NCBI GenBank assembly: GCA_963755435.1
Contig: CAVWJX010000005.1
Coordinates: 930,001 to 994,000, forward strand
DNA from: AP-15 sp963755435
GTDB lineage: Bacteria; Pseudomonadota; Alphaproteobacteria; ATCC43930; CGMCC-115725
Direction: 5' to 3'
Length of the DNA stretch: 64,000 nucleotides
How positions within the stretch are numbered: the stretch's first letter is position 1; each line of letters starts with the position of its first letter. Below, one piece after another: positions 37,158 through 45,287 of the stretch. The notes beneath the pieces are model-generated. The model had not been told where the DNA came from. It ran no database searches and was given only the letters and a program-made list of their open reading frames with translations. Position numbers and translations under genes: made by a program.

Positions 37158-37556
37158 TTAGCGGTTGATCACGACACCGCCCAGGCCCGGCACCCCGACG
37201 AACGTACCATGATGATGGTGATGGTGGGGACGCCGCACGTATCTGTGGTGGTGATGGTGGTGGTGGTGATAATGATAATAATAGGGCGAGTAGGCGTAGG
37301 GCGGCGGCGGGTTGGGATACGGGTAATACGCCTGCGCGACCTGTAGCTCGGCCGAAGACGGCGCCGCCGCCTGCGCCCGCATCGCGTCGTCGGCCTTCAA
37401 TAATTCCGCGGCGTTGGCGACTGGAGTCAAAAGGTCGGCGTAGGATTTCACCTGCATCGGTTCGGTAGCGACTGTGGGTGCGGGTGCCGCTTGCGCCGCG
37501 CTCATGGTCGCCAGTCCGGCGACCGCGCCGAGCAATCCGGCGATTTTCTTGTCCAT
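37158..37556 (-). CDS. Secreted poly-histidine protein
   Basis: A 132-residue protein with signal peptide MDKKIAGLLGAVAGLATMSA (cleavage near AQA-AP). A short helical segment (ELLKADDAMRAQAAAPSSAE) is followed by a Tyr/Pro region and two histidine runs: YYHYHHHHHHHHRYVRRPHH and a six-His run before GTFVGVPGLGGVVI. The ribosome site AGGAGGACCCG is very strong. The His runs suggest binding of divalent metals in the periplasm; this is inference. The C-terminal FVGVPGLGGVVINR could be a short beta hairpin. The family is not known to me. Confidence 0.72.
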   Translation of the reverse strand: MDKKIAGLLGAVAGLATMSAAQAAPAPTVATEPMQVKSYADLLTPVANAAELLKADDAMRAQAAAPSSAELQVAQAYYPYPNPPPPYAYSPYYYHYHHHHHHHHRYVRRPHHHHHHGTFVGVPGLGGVVINR

Positions 37557-37793
37557 CGGGTCCTCCTGGTTCGCGACGCCAACGCGTCGGGGTGGCGTTA
37601 ATCCGTGTCACCCAAACACGAGCGGCGAATTGGAGGTTCCGATGAGAGCGGCTTTGAGCCGATTACTGCGGTCGACGGTGGGTTAACTGATAGCTGGCCA
37701 AATCTCCTTAACCAAGCCCGAAAGGGGACGACTCGAATAGTCTGTCGGTCGCGACCCAATACGGTTATTGCGCTCGCGCAGCCGTCATATGAT

Positions 37794-39146
37794 TCAGGAC
37801 CGTTTGACGCTGACCGCCGGCTGGCCGCTCAGCGATTCGGTGCGGCTTCCGCGCAGCGCCAACAGGGCGGTTGCCACCGCGGCGATGATCGCGAACAGGC
37901 AGGCGCTCAAAAAGATGTGCGTCGGCTTCAGTCCGCGGGCCAGCAGATACCCGCCAAGCGCCGGTGCGACGATCCCGCCGAGCCGGCCGATGCCGAGCGC
38001 CCAGCCCAGGCCGCTCGTGCGCATCCGCGCCGGATAGAGCTTGCCGCAGGTGGCATTGGCGCCGGTCTGGCTGCCGATGATCGTCATGCCGGCGAAGAAG
38101 GTGACCAGCAGCAGCAGCGCGTAGGGCAGCGCCACGAGCGCGATCACCGCGATGAACACCGCACCGGCCGCGTAGTGGAAGGCGAGCGAGCGCTCGGGGC
38201 CGACCTTGTCGATGGCCAATCCGAGATAGAGGACGGCCCAGATCGCGCCGAAATCCCGGAAGCTGGAGGCGAACACCGCCTGGCCGGGCGTCATGCCCAT
38301 CAGGTTGAACACGGTCGGCATCCAGAACACGAACAGGAACAGGTTAAGCAGGCTGCAAAAGAAAATCAGCCATAGCAGAAACGTCTGCAGCGCATAGCCT
38401 GGGCCGAACAGCATCTTGATCGGGTTGTCCTGAGCGACGTCGATCGCGTGCCGCTCGGCCTGTCCCGGAGCAATGTCGAGGCGCTGCAGCAGCGCGCGAT
38501 CACGCACGGTCAAATTCGCCTTCGCCGCCACAAAACGTGGTGATTCCGGCAACCACACCGCCATAACCAGCGCCAGTATCAGCGGGAACGTGCCGCCGAT
38601 GATGAAGATGATCGGCCAGCCAAAATGTGCCAGCAGCACGGCGACGATCTGGCCGCCGACAAAACCGCCGATCGGCGCGCCGGTAAAGCTCGCCATGATC
38701 ATCAATGCGCGCCGGCGCTGCGGTGCGTAGTCGCCGGTCAAGGTGGCCGCTCCCGGAAAGGCGCCGCCGATACCGAGCCCGGTGAAAAACCGCAGCGTGC
38801 TGAGCACCAAAAGCGACGGCGCAAAGGCGCTCGCCAACGACGCGAGGCCGATGAACAGGGCGCTGACGATCAGCAATGGCCGGCGCCCGACGCGGTCGCC
38901 GATCGGACCGGCCGAGAGGGCGCCGATCATGATGCCGATGCTCGACCACAAAAACGCGACGGTGAAGGCCGGCGGCGGCAAATGCCAGGCGCGGATCAAT
39001 GACGGCACCGACCAGCCGATCGAATTGACATCGTAGCCGTCGCAGATCTGGATCAAGGTGCACAGCGCCGCAACGCGGATCTGCAGCGCGCCGATTGGCT
39101 GATTTTCCAATGTCATTTCGGTCGATGACAGCGGCGCGTGCGCCAT
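37794..39146 (-). CDS. MFS transporter, aromatic acid:H+ symporter (AAHS, PcaK-like)
   Basis: A 450-residue membrane protein with about 12 transmembrane segments. It has the AAHS features QICDGYDVNSIGWSVPSLIR (the D-x-x-D-like motif in TM1), SAGPIGDRVGRRPLLIVSAL in loop 2-3, and LTGDYAPQRRRALMIMASFT in loop 4. WLPESPRFVAAK begins the central loop. The family imports aromatic acids such as 4-hydroxybenzoate with protons. The frame is open far beyond ATG 39146 because of GC bias, but AGGGAGAGGAAAA and the hydrophobic start define it. It is divergent from the HpaB-like gene, 144 bases away. Confidence 0.87.
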   Translation of the reverse strand: MAHAPLSSTEMTLENQPIGALQIRVAALCTLIQICDGYDVNSIGWSVPSLIRAWHLPPPAFTVAFLWSSIGIMIGALSAGPIGDRVGRRPLLIVSALFIGLASLASAFAPSLLVLSTLRFFTGLGIGGAFPGAATLTGDYAPQRRRALMIMASFTGAPIGGFVGGQIVAVLLAHFGWPIIFIIGGTFPLILALVMAVWLPESPRFVAAKANLTVRDRALLQRLDIAPGQAERHAIDVAQDNPIKMLFGPGYALQTFLLWLIFFCSLLNLFLFVFWMPTVFNLMGMTPGQAVFASSFRDFGAIWAVLYLGLAIDKVGPERSLAFHYAAGAVFIAVIALVALPYALLLLVTFFAGMTIIGSQTGANATCGKLYPARMRTSGLGWALGIGRLGGIVAPALGGYLLARGLKPTHIFLSACLFAIIAAVATALLALRGSRTESLSGQPAVSVKRS

Positions 39147-39290
39147 TTTTCCTCTCCCTTTGCCCGGTTCATTTTTCGCCGGTGTCGCATGTCCGCGATG
39201 GGCGCGCAAGCCCTGGGCGGGCGTGCTACGATCCGCGCCTTTGGCCGATAGCGGTAAAGGGCGCGCCAACGGACGCCGGGAGATCGCTGA

Positions 39291-40781
39291 ATGAGAACCG
39301 GTGACGATTATCGCAACGCGCTGCGCGACGGACGCAGGGTCTGGGTCATGGGCGAGGGCAGGGTCGACGATGTAACGACACACTCCGCGACCTGCGCGAT
39401 GGTTGACGAATACTCCCTCTGGTACGATCGCCACTCCGATCCAGCCTGGCGGGAGATCCTGCTCTCGCCGTACGAAGCCGATGGTGAACGGATGCCGTGG
39501 GGCTTTGTCGCGCCGACCAGGATGGAGGATCTGGTCGGTATGGGCCGGTCCTTTGCCAAGACGCTGTTCTTGAACGCCGGCAACGTCACCCACACTCCGG
39601 CCTATGGCAATCTGATCGCGCTGGGCGTGCTGAGCGCGGTGCAGGCGAAGAACCTTGCGCCCGACCGCAGTGCGGCGGCGATCGCCTATCGCGACATGAT
39701 TGCCCGCACCGGTCGGTTTCTGACCTTTTGCGGCGGGGCGCCAATCATCGGCCAGCGCATGCGCCTCGACCCGGCCGAGCGCGTCGCGCTGACCCTGGTG
39801 CGCGAGACCGATGCTGGGGTGGTAATTCGCGGCCGGCTCGGCATGCACACGAGCCCGGCCTTTGCCGAAGACGTCTATGTCGGCCATCTTTCCGGCATCG
39901 ATATCGGCGGCCAGCGCGCGAGCTTTATCGTGTCGGTCGCTGCCCCTGGTGTCAGTGTGCTGTGCCGCAAGCGCGCGGCGCGCAGCGAGAACCCGTTCAT
40001 GGCGCCGCTCTCCAGCCGGTTCGACGAACTCGATGGCCAGATGTGGCTCGACGATGTGTTCATTCCGTGGGAGCGGGTGTTCTTCGTCGACCTTACTCCC
40101 GAGGCGATCCCGCGCTGGCTGCGCTGGCACCATCTTTACGGCTGGCTGGGGCGGGCCGAATTCACCCTCGGTCTGGCGCTCGCCGTGACCCAGGCGATGG
40201 GTCTCGCGCATAACCAGCAGTCGATCGAATACCTGATCGATCTGGTGGCGGCGGTGCAGACCGTGCGCAGCTGCCTTGTCGCGGCCGAGCGCGACCCGGA
40301 TTTCACCCCGGCGGGCTTTTGCTTTCCCGACCACGCCCACCTCGCCGCCGGCGGCATCGCGCTGTTCCAGGCGCGCCAGCGCATCTCCGAGATCCTGCGG
40401 ATCGTGCCCGGCTCTTCGCTGGTAGTGGCCCCGTCCGACGCCGATCTCGCCGACCCCGAGCTGGCGATCGGTCTGGAAGACGCTTTCGGCGGCGGCGGCT
40501 ATACCGCTTTGCAGCGCGCAGCATTGCTGCAATTGGCCGCCGATCATGTTTCCTCGGCGCTCGACGGCCGCGAATCCGCCTTTGAGCTGCACGCCAGCGG
40601 CGGCGTGATTAATTGGCGCCATTGGCTGCGCCGCAGCTTCCGCGATTACAACGATCTGGCCAACGCCGTGCTCGGCGCGCTCGACCTGCCGATGCCGGAG
40701 ATCGACCTCGGCCATATCCGCACCGCCCCGATCGCCGCTCGCCGCGCCGGGCCGCCGAAAGGCAAAACGCAGCCTGGTTGA
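39291..40781 (+). CDS. HpaB-family FADH2-dependent aromatic monooxygenase
   Basis: A 496-residue member of the 4-hydroxyphenylacetate 3-hydroxylase family (acyl-CoA dehydrogenase fold). The N-terminus MRTGDDYRNALRDGRRVWVM and GRVDDVTTH is family-typical. VRETDAGVVIRGRLGMHTSP, FDELDGQMWLDDVFIPWERV and HHLYGWLGRAEFTLGLALAV follow. The enzyme would hydroxylate a phenolic substrate using FADH2 supplied by a separate HpaC-type reductase, which is not in the window. ATG 39291 has CGGGAG eight bases upstream. Its pairing with an aromatic-acid transporter suggests uptake and oxidation of one compound. Confidence 0.88.
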   Translation: MRTGDDYRNALRDGRRVWVMGEGRVDDVTTHSATCAMVDEYSLWYDRHSDPAWREILLSPYEADGERMPWGFVAPTRMEDLVGMGRSFAKTLFLNAGNVTHTPAYGNLIALGVLSAVQAKNLAPDRSAAAIAYRDMIARTGRFLTFCGGAPIIGQRMRLDPAERVALTLVRETDAGVVIRGRLGMHTSPAFAEDVYVGHLSGIDIGGQRASFIVSVAAPGVSVLCRKRAARSENPFMAPLSSRFDELDGQMWLDDVFIPWERVFFVDLTPEAIPRWLRWHHLYGWLGRAEFTLGLALAVTQAMGLAHNQQSIEYLIDLVAAVQTVRSCLVAAERDPDFTPAGFCFPDHAHLAAGGIALFQARQRISEILRIVPGSSLVVAPSDADLADPELAIGLEDAFGGGGYTALQRAALLQLAADHVSSALDGRESAFELHASGGVINWRHWLRRSFRDYNDLANAVLGALDLPMPEIDLGHIRTAPIAARRAGPPKGKTQPG

Positions 40782-40830
40782 TCTCCCAGCCTCGCCGCAT
40801 GCCGCTCCGCTCCCCATATCCAGCTCGCCC

Positions 40831-43800
40831 ATGACCCTGGCCGCTTCGCTGTTTCACCCGGCAGTCGCCGAATGGTTCGATCGCAGCTTTGCCACGCCGA
40901 CCGCGGCGCAGGCCAAGGCGTGGCCCGCGATCCAGGCCGGGCGGCACACCCTGATCGCGGCGCCGACCGGATCGGGCAAGACGCTCGCTGCCTTTCTCGC
41001 GGCGATCGACGGGCTGGTGCGGCAGGGGCTCGCCGGTGGTCTCGCCGAGGCGACGCAGATCGTCTACGTGTCGCCATTGAAGGCATTGTCGAACGATATC
41101 CGGCGCAACCTCGAAGCCCCGCTCGCCGGCATCGCCGAGGCTTTGCGCCGCCAGGAGTTGCCGCAGGTCGACATCCGCACCTGGGTGCGCACCGGCGACA
41201 CCGCGCCCGGCGAGCGGCAGCGCATGCAGCGCACCCCGCCGCATATTGTCGTTACCACGCCCGAATCGCTTTACATCCTGCTCGGCTCCGAATCCGGCCG
41301 CAAGACGTTGGCGACGACACGCACCGTAATCGTCGACGAGATCCATGCGGTGGCGGCGAACAAGCGCGGTTCGCATCTGGCATTATCGCTCGAACGGCTG
41401 GCGGCACTGTGCGACCAGCCCTTGCTGCGCATCGGCCTGTCGGCGACGCAGAAGCCGATCGAGGCGGTAGCCCGCTTTCTGGTCGGGGCCGGACTGAAAA
41501 CTGGAGCGAGCCCCGATTGCACGATCGTCGATATCGGCCACCGCCGGGCTCGCGATCTCGCGCTCGAGGTTCCGTCCTCGCCGCTCGAAGCGGTGATGTC
41601 GGGCGAGGTCTGGCAAGAGGTTTACGGTCGTCTGGCCGAGCTGATCGAGGCGCACCGCACCACGCTGATCTTCGTCAACACGCGCCGGTTGGCCGAGCGG
41701 GTGACGCGGCAGCTGTCGGATCGGCTTGGGGCCGATCAGGTGGCCGCGCATCACGGCAGCCTTGCCAAGGAGCAGCGGCTCGACGCCGAGCAGCGGCTGA
41801 AGCAGGGTGGGCTCAAGGCGCTGGTGGCGACTGCCTCGCTGGAGCTCGGCATCGATATCGGCGATGTCGATCTGGTCTGCCAGCTCGGTTCGCCGCGCTC
41901 GATCGCGAGTTTGCTGCAACGGGTCGGGCGCTCCGGGCATGCGGTCGACGGCACGCCCAAGGGCCGGCTGTTCCCGCTGTCGCGCGACGAACTCGTCGAA
42001 TGCGCGGCGCTGATCGACAGTGTTCGCCGCGGCGAGCTCGACCGGCTGCGGATCCCCGACGAGCCGCTCGATGTGCTGGCCCAGCAGATCGTCGCCGAGG
42101 TCGCAGCCCGGGAATGGGGCGAGGACGAGCTTTACGCGCTCTGCCGCCGCGCCTGGCCCTATCGGCAATTGACGCGCCCCGATTTTGCCGCGGTCGTGGC
42201 GATGCTGGCCGACGGCTTCACCACTCGCCGCGGTCGGCGGGGGGCCTTGATCCATCACGATGCGGTCAATCATCTGCTGCGCGGCCGGCGCGGGGCGCGG
42301 CTGACCGCGCTGACTTCGGGCGGCACGATCCCCGACAACGCTGACTATCAGGTATTGCTCGAACCGGAAAATCAGGTCATCGGCACGGTCAACGAGGATT
42401 TCGCGGTCGAGAGCATGGCCGGCGATATCTTCCAGCTCGGCAATGCGGCCTACCGCATTCAGCGTGTCGAACGCGGCACCGTGCGGGTCGAGGATGCGGC
42501 CGGAATGGCGCCGACCATCCCGTTCTGGCTCGGCGAGGCGCCGGGCCGCACCGACGAGTTGTCGCAATCGGTCTCGCGGCTGCGGGCCGAAATCGCCGCT
42601 CGGCTCGGGGCCGACCCGGCCGTGGCCGGCAACAACATTGTGCACTGGCTGATGGACGAGGCCGGCGTCGCCGAACCGGCGGCGGAGCAGCTCTTCGAGT
42701 ATCTGGCCGCGGGACATGCTGCGCTGGGGGTGCTGCCGACCCTGGAAACGCTGGTGTTCGAGCGCTTCTTCGACGAAGCCGGCGGCATGCAGCTGGTCAT
42801 CCATTCACCCTATGGCAGCCGCATCAATCGCGCCTGGGGGCTGGCGCTGCGCAAACGCTTTTGCCGCAAATTCAATTTCGAGCTGCAGGCGGCGGCGACC
42901 GAGGACAACATCGTGCTGTCCCTGACCGGGGCGCACAGCTTCGATCTTGCTGAGGTCGGGCACTATCTGCATTCGGCCAGTATCCGGCAGCTCTTGGTCG
43001 AGGCCCTGCTCGATGCGCCGATGTTCATCACCCGCTGGCGCTGGGTCGCCGGCGTGTCGCTGGCGTTGCCGCGGTTCCGCGGTGGCAGGAAGGTGCCGCC
43101 GCAGCTGGCGCGGATGGCGGCCGAGGACCTGATCGCCGCGATCTTTCCCGACCAAGTCGCCTGCGCCGAGAATTTGGCGGGGGCGCGCGAGATCCCCGAT
43201 CACCCGCTGATCCGCCAGACGATCGCCGATTGCCTCGGCGAGGCCATGGATCTCGACGGCTTAACCCGTCTGCTGGCCCGGCTCGAAGCCGGCGACATTC
43301 GCGTCGTCGCCCGTGATCTGACCGAGCCCTCGCCGCTCGCCCTCGAAGTCTTGTCGGCCCGGCCCTACGCCTATCTCGATGACGCGCCGCTCGAGGAGCG
43401 CCGCACCCAGGCGGTGATGAGCCGGCGCTGGCTCGCGCCTGAGGCGGCGAGCGAGATCGGACGGCTTGATCCAGAGGCGATAGAGCGGGTGCGGGGTGAG
43501 GCCTGGCCCGACCCGGGCAATGCCGACGAACTGCACGATGCGCTCGTCTGGCTCGGTTTCCTCGGCGCCGACGAGGTGCCGCCCGGCTGGCGCGAGTGGT
43601 TCGACCAGCTCGCCCGCGACAGGCGGGCGACGCGGCTCTCGGTGCCGCGCCAGGACCATTCGCCGGCTTCGTCGGACTCTCGGCTCTTCGCCCCCGCGAA
43701 AGCCGGGGTCCAGGGGACTCTGGGTTCCCGCTTTCGCGGCAATGACGAGAAAAAAGCGGCGGGTACACGATTGTGGGTCGCGGCCGAGCGCTTGCCGCAG

Positions 43801-45279
43801 TTGAAGGCGCTCTGGCCCGAGGCGAATGCCGACCCGGCGATTGCCGTGCCGGCGCCCTATTCGGAGCGGGTTTGGCCGCCTGGTGAGGCGCTGGTCGAGA
43901 CCCTGCGCGGCCGGCTCGAGGGGCTGGGGCCAGTCGCGGCAGCGGTGCTGGCCGAACCGCTTGGGCTCGGCGCGAAGGACATCGCCGCCACCCTTGCCGC
44001 GCTTGAAACCGAAGGCTTCGCGATGCGCGGGCGGTTCACCGCTGGAGCCGCGGCCGACGAGTGGTGCGAGCGCCGGTTGCTAGCGCGGATCCACCGCTAC
44101 ACCGTCAACCGGCTGCGTGCCGAGATCCAGCCGGTCGCGGCGCGCGATTTTCTGCGCTTCCTGCTCGATTGGCAGCGAGTTACGCCGGAGACGCGGATGA
44201 AGGGACCCGACGCGCTCGAAATCCTGGTCCGCCAGCTCGAGGGGCTCGAGGCCGCGGCCGCCGCCTGGGAGACCGAGATCCTGCCGGCGCGCCTCGACGG
44301 CTACGAGCCGTCCTGGCTTGACGAACAGTGTCTCTCCGGCCGGATCGCCTGGGCCCGCCTGCGGCCGCGCAACATGCGCGCGAATGGCGGCGAGCGTAGT
44401 CCGACGCCGGTGCGAACAACGCCCATCACGCTGCTGGCCCGCCGTCACGCCGGGCTGTGGGCATCGCTGTCCGCGGCCGATGACCCCGCCCGACCCAGCT
44501 CGCGGGGACAGTTGGTGGTCGACTACATCCGCCAGTACGGGGCCTCGTTTTTCGATGAACTGGCCGATGGCGCCGGCTTGCTGCGCCCGCAGCTCGAAGA
44601 CGCGCTGGCCGAGCTGGTGGCGCTCGGCCTTGTCACCTGCGACAGCTTTGCCGGGTTGCGCGCGCTCCTGGTGCCATCGGCTCGGCGGCGGCCGAACACC
44701 GGAGCGCGGCGTCGGCGCAGCCCGACGTTCGGCATGGCCGATGCCGGCCGCTGGGCGCTCGCCCGGCGCGCCTCGCCACAGCCGGCCAAACCCGAGGCGA
44801 TCGAGCATCTGGCCCGCACCCTGCTCTTGCGCTACGGCGTGGTCTTCTGGCGTATGCTCGAGCGCGAGGCCCCCTGGCTGCCGCCGTGGCGCGACTTGTT
44901 GCGCGTCTATCGCCGGCTCGAAGCCCGCGGCGAGATCCGCGGCGGCCGCTTTGTCGCCGGCTTCTCGGGCGAGCAGTTCGCGCTCCCCGACGCCATCGGC
45001 ATGCTGCGCGAGGTTCGCCGCCGGCCGGCTTCGGGCGAGTGGGTGTCGTTGTCCGGCGCCGACCCGCTCAATCTCGTCGGCGCGCTGACTCCCGGCCCGC
45101 GGCTTGCCGCGTTGACCGGCAACCGGGTCCTCTACCGTGACGGCCTGCCCGTCGCCGTGTTCGCCGGCGGCGAGGTCGAGTATCTCGAAACCTTGGACCC
45201 GGCCGGCCAATGGGAGGCCCGCAAGGCGCTGCTGCGCGGCGCCGTCCCGGCCTCGCTCGTCGCCTTGGCCGGGACCTGA
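40831..45279 (+). CDS. lhr: Lhr-family large ATP-dependent helicase
   Basis: A 1482-residue superfamily 2 helicase. Walker A is APTGSGKTLAAF (~44-55), the DEIH box is TVIVDEIHAVAANKRGSHLA (~165), motif III region is GLSATQKP and motif VI is LLQRVGRSGHAVDGTPKGRL. A winged-helix and Lhr-specific domain follow (RRGALIHHDAVNHLLRGRRG; EDNIVLSLTGAHSFDLAEVG), then a long C-terminal region as in the full-length bacterial Lhr of ~1500 residues. Around residue 953-972 the sequence FAPAKAGVQGTLGSRFRGND is the translation of a palindromic repeat inserted without breaking the frame. Lhr acts in DNA repair, unwinding branched DNA or RNA:DNA. ATG 40831 is 49 bases after the HpaB gene. Confidence 0.92.
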   Translation: MTLAASLFHPAVAEWFDRSFATPTAAQAKAWPAIQAGRHTLIAAPTGSGKTLAAFLAAIDGLVRQGLAGGLAEATQIVYVSPLKALSNDIRRNLEAPLAGIAEALRRQELPQVDIRTWVRTGDTAPGERQRMQRTPPHIVVTTPESLYILLGSESGRKTLATTRTVIVDEIHAVAANKRGSHLALSLERLAALCDQPLLRIGLSATQKPIEAVARFLVGAGLKTGASPDCTIVDIGHRRARDLALEVPSSPLEAVMSGEVWQEVYGRLAELIEAHRTTLIFVNTRRLAERVTRQLSDRLGADQVAAHHGSLAKEQRLDAEQRLKQGGLKALVATASLELGIDIGDVDLVCQLGSPRSIASLLQRVGRSGHAVDGTPKGRLFPLSRDELVECAALIDSVRRGELDRLRIPDEPLDVLAQQIVAEVAAREWGEDELYALCRRAWPYRQLTRPDFAAVVAMLADGFTTRRGRRGALIHHDAVNHLLRGRRGARLTALTSGGTIPDNADYQVLLEPENQVIGTVNEDFAVESMAGDIFQLGNAAYRIQRVERGTVRVEDAAGMAPTIPFWLGEAPGRTDELSQSVSRLRAEIAARLGADPAVAGNNIVHWLMDEAGVAEPAAEQLFEYLAAGHAALGVLPTLETLVFERFFDEAGGMQLVIHSPYGSRINRAWGLALRKRFCRKFNFELQAAATEDNIVLSLTGAHSFDLAEVGHYLHSASIRQLLVEALLDAPMFITRWRWVAGVSLALPRFRGGRKVPPQLARMAAEDLIAAIFPDQVACAENLAGAREIPDHPLIRQTIADCLGEAMDLDGLTRLLARLEAGDIRVVARDLTEPSPLALEVLSARPYAYLDDAPLEERRTQAVMSRRWLAPEAASEIGRLDPEAIERVRGEAWPDPGNADELHDALVWLGFLGADEVPPGWREWFDQLARDRRATRLSVPRQDHSPASSDSRLFAPAKAGVQGTLGSRFRGNDEKKAAGTRLWVAAERLPQLKALWPEANADPAIAVPAPYSERVWPPGEALVETLRGRLEGLGPVAAAVLAEPLGLGAKDIAATLAALETEGFAMRGRFTAGAAADEWCERRLLARIHRYTVNRLRAEIQPVAARDFLRFLLDWQRVTPETRMKGPDALEILVRQLEGLEAAAAAWETEILPARLDGYEPSWLDEQCLSGRIAWARLRPRNMRANGGERSPTPVRTTPITLLARRHAGLWASLSAADDPARPSSRGQLVVDYIRQYGASFFDELADGAGLLRPQLEDALAELVALGLVTCDSFAGLRALLVPSARRRPNTGARRRRSPTFGMADAGRWALARRASPQPAKPEAIEHLARTLLLRYGVVFWRMLEREAPWLPPWRDLLRVYRRLEARGEIRGGRFVAGFSGEQFALPDAIGMLREVRRRPASGEWVSLSGADPLNLVGALTPGPRLAALTGNRVLYRDGLPVAVFAGGEVEYLETLDPAGQWEARKALLRGAVPASLVALAGT
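43685..43750. repeat. Palindromic repeat inserted in frame in lhr
   Basis: CCGCGAAAGC (43694-43703) and GCTTTCGCGG (43730-43739) form a long imperfect palindrome, flanked by TTCGCCC and CAATGACGA. This is the common dispersed CCCGCGAAAGCGGG/GTCATTGCCGCGAAAGC-type element of many proteobacteria. It is translated as PAKAGVQGTLGSRFRGN within the helicase and adds ~20 residues between domains. Confidence 0.75.
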
Positions 45280-45287
45280 TCCTCGAA

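Noticed and set aside
39147..40832. Extension of the minus-strand MFS frame to more than 1000 codons
   Set aside because: The added N-terminal part is antisense to the HpaB gene, and a strong ribosome site and hydrophobic start define the MFS protein at 39146.
43685..43750. Repeat in lhr as the start of a CRISPR or as a gene boundary
   Set aside because: Only one copy of the palindrome is present and the helicase frame continues through it.
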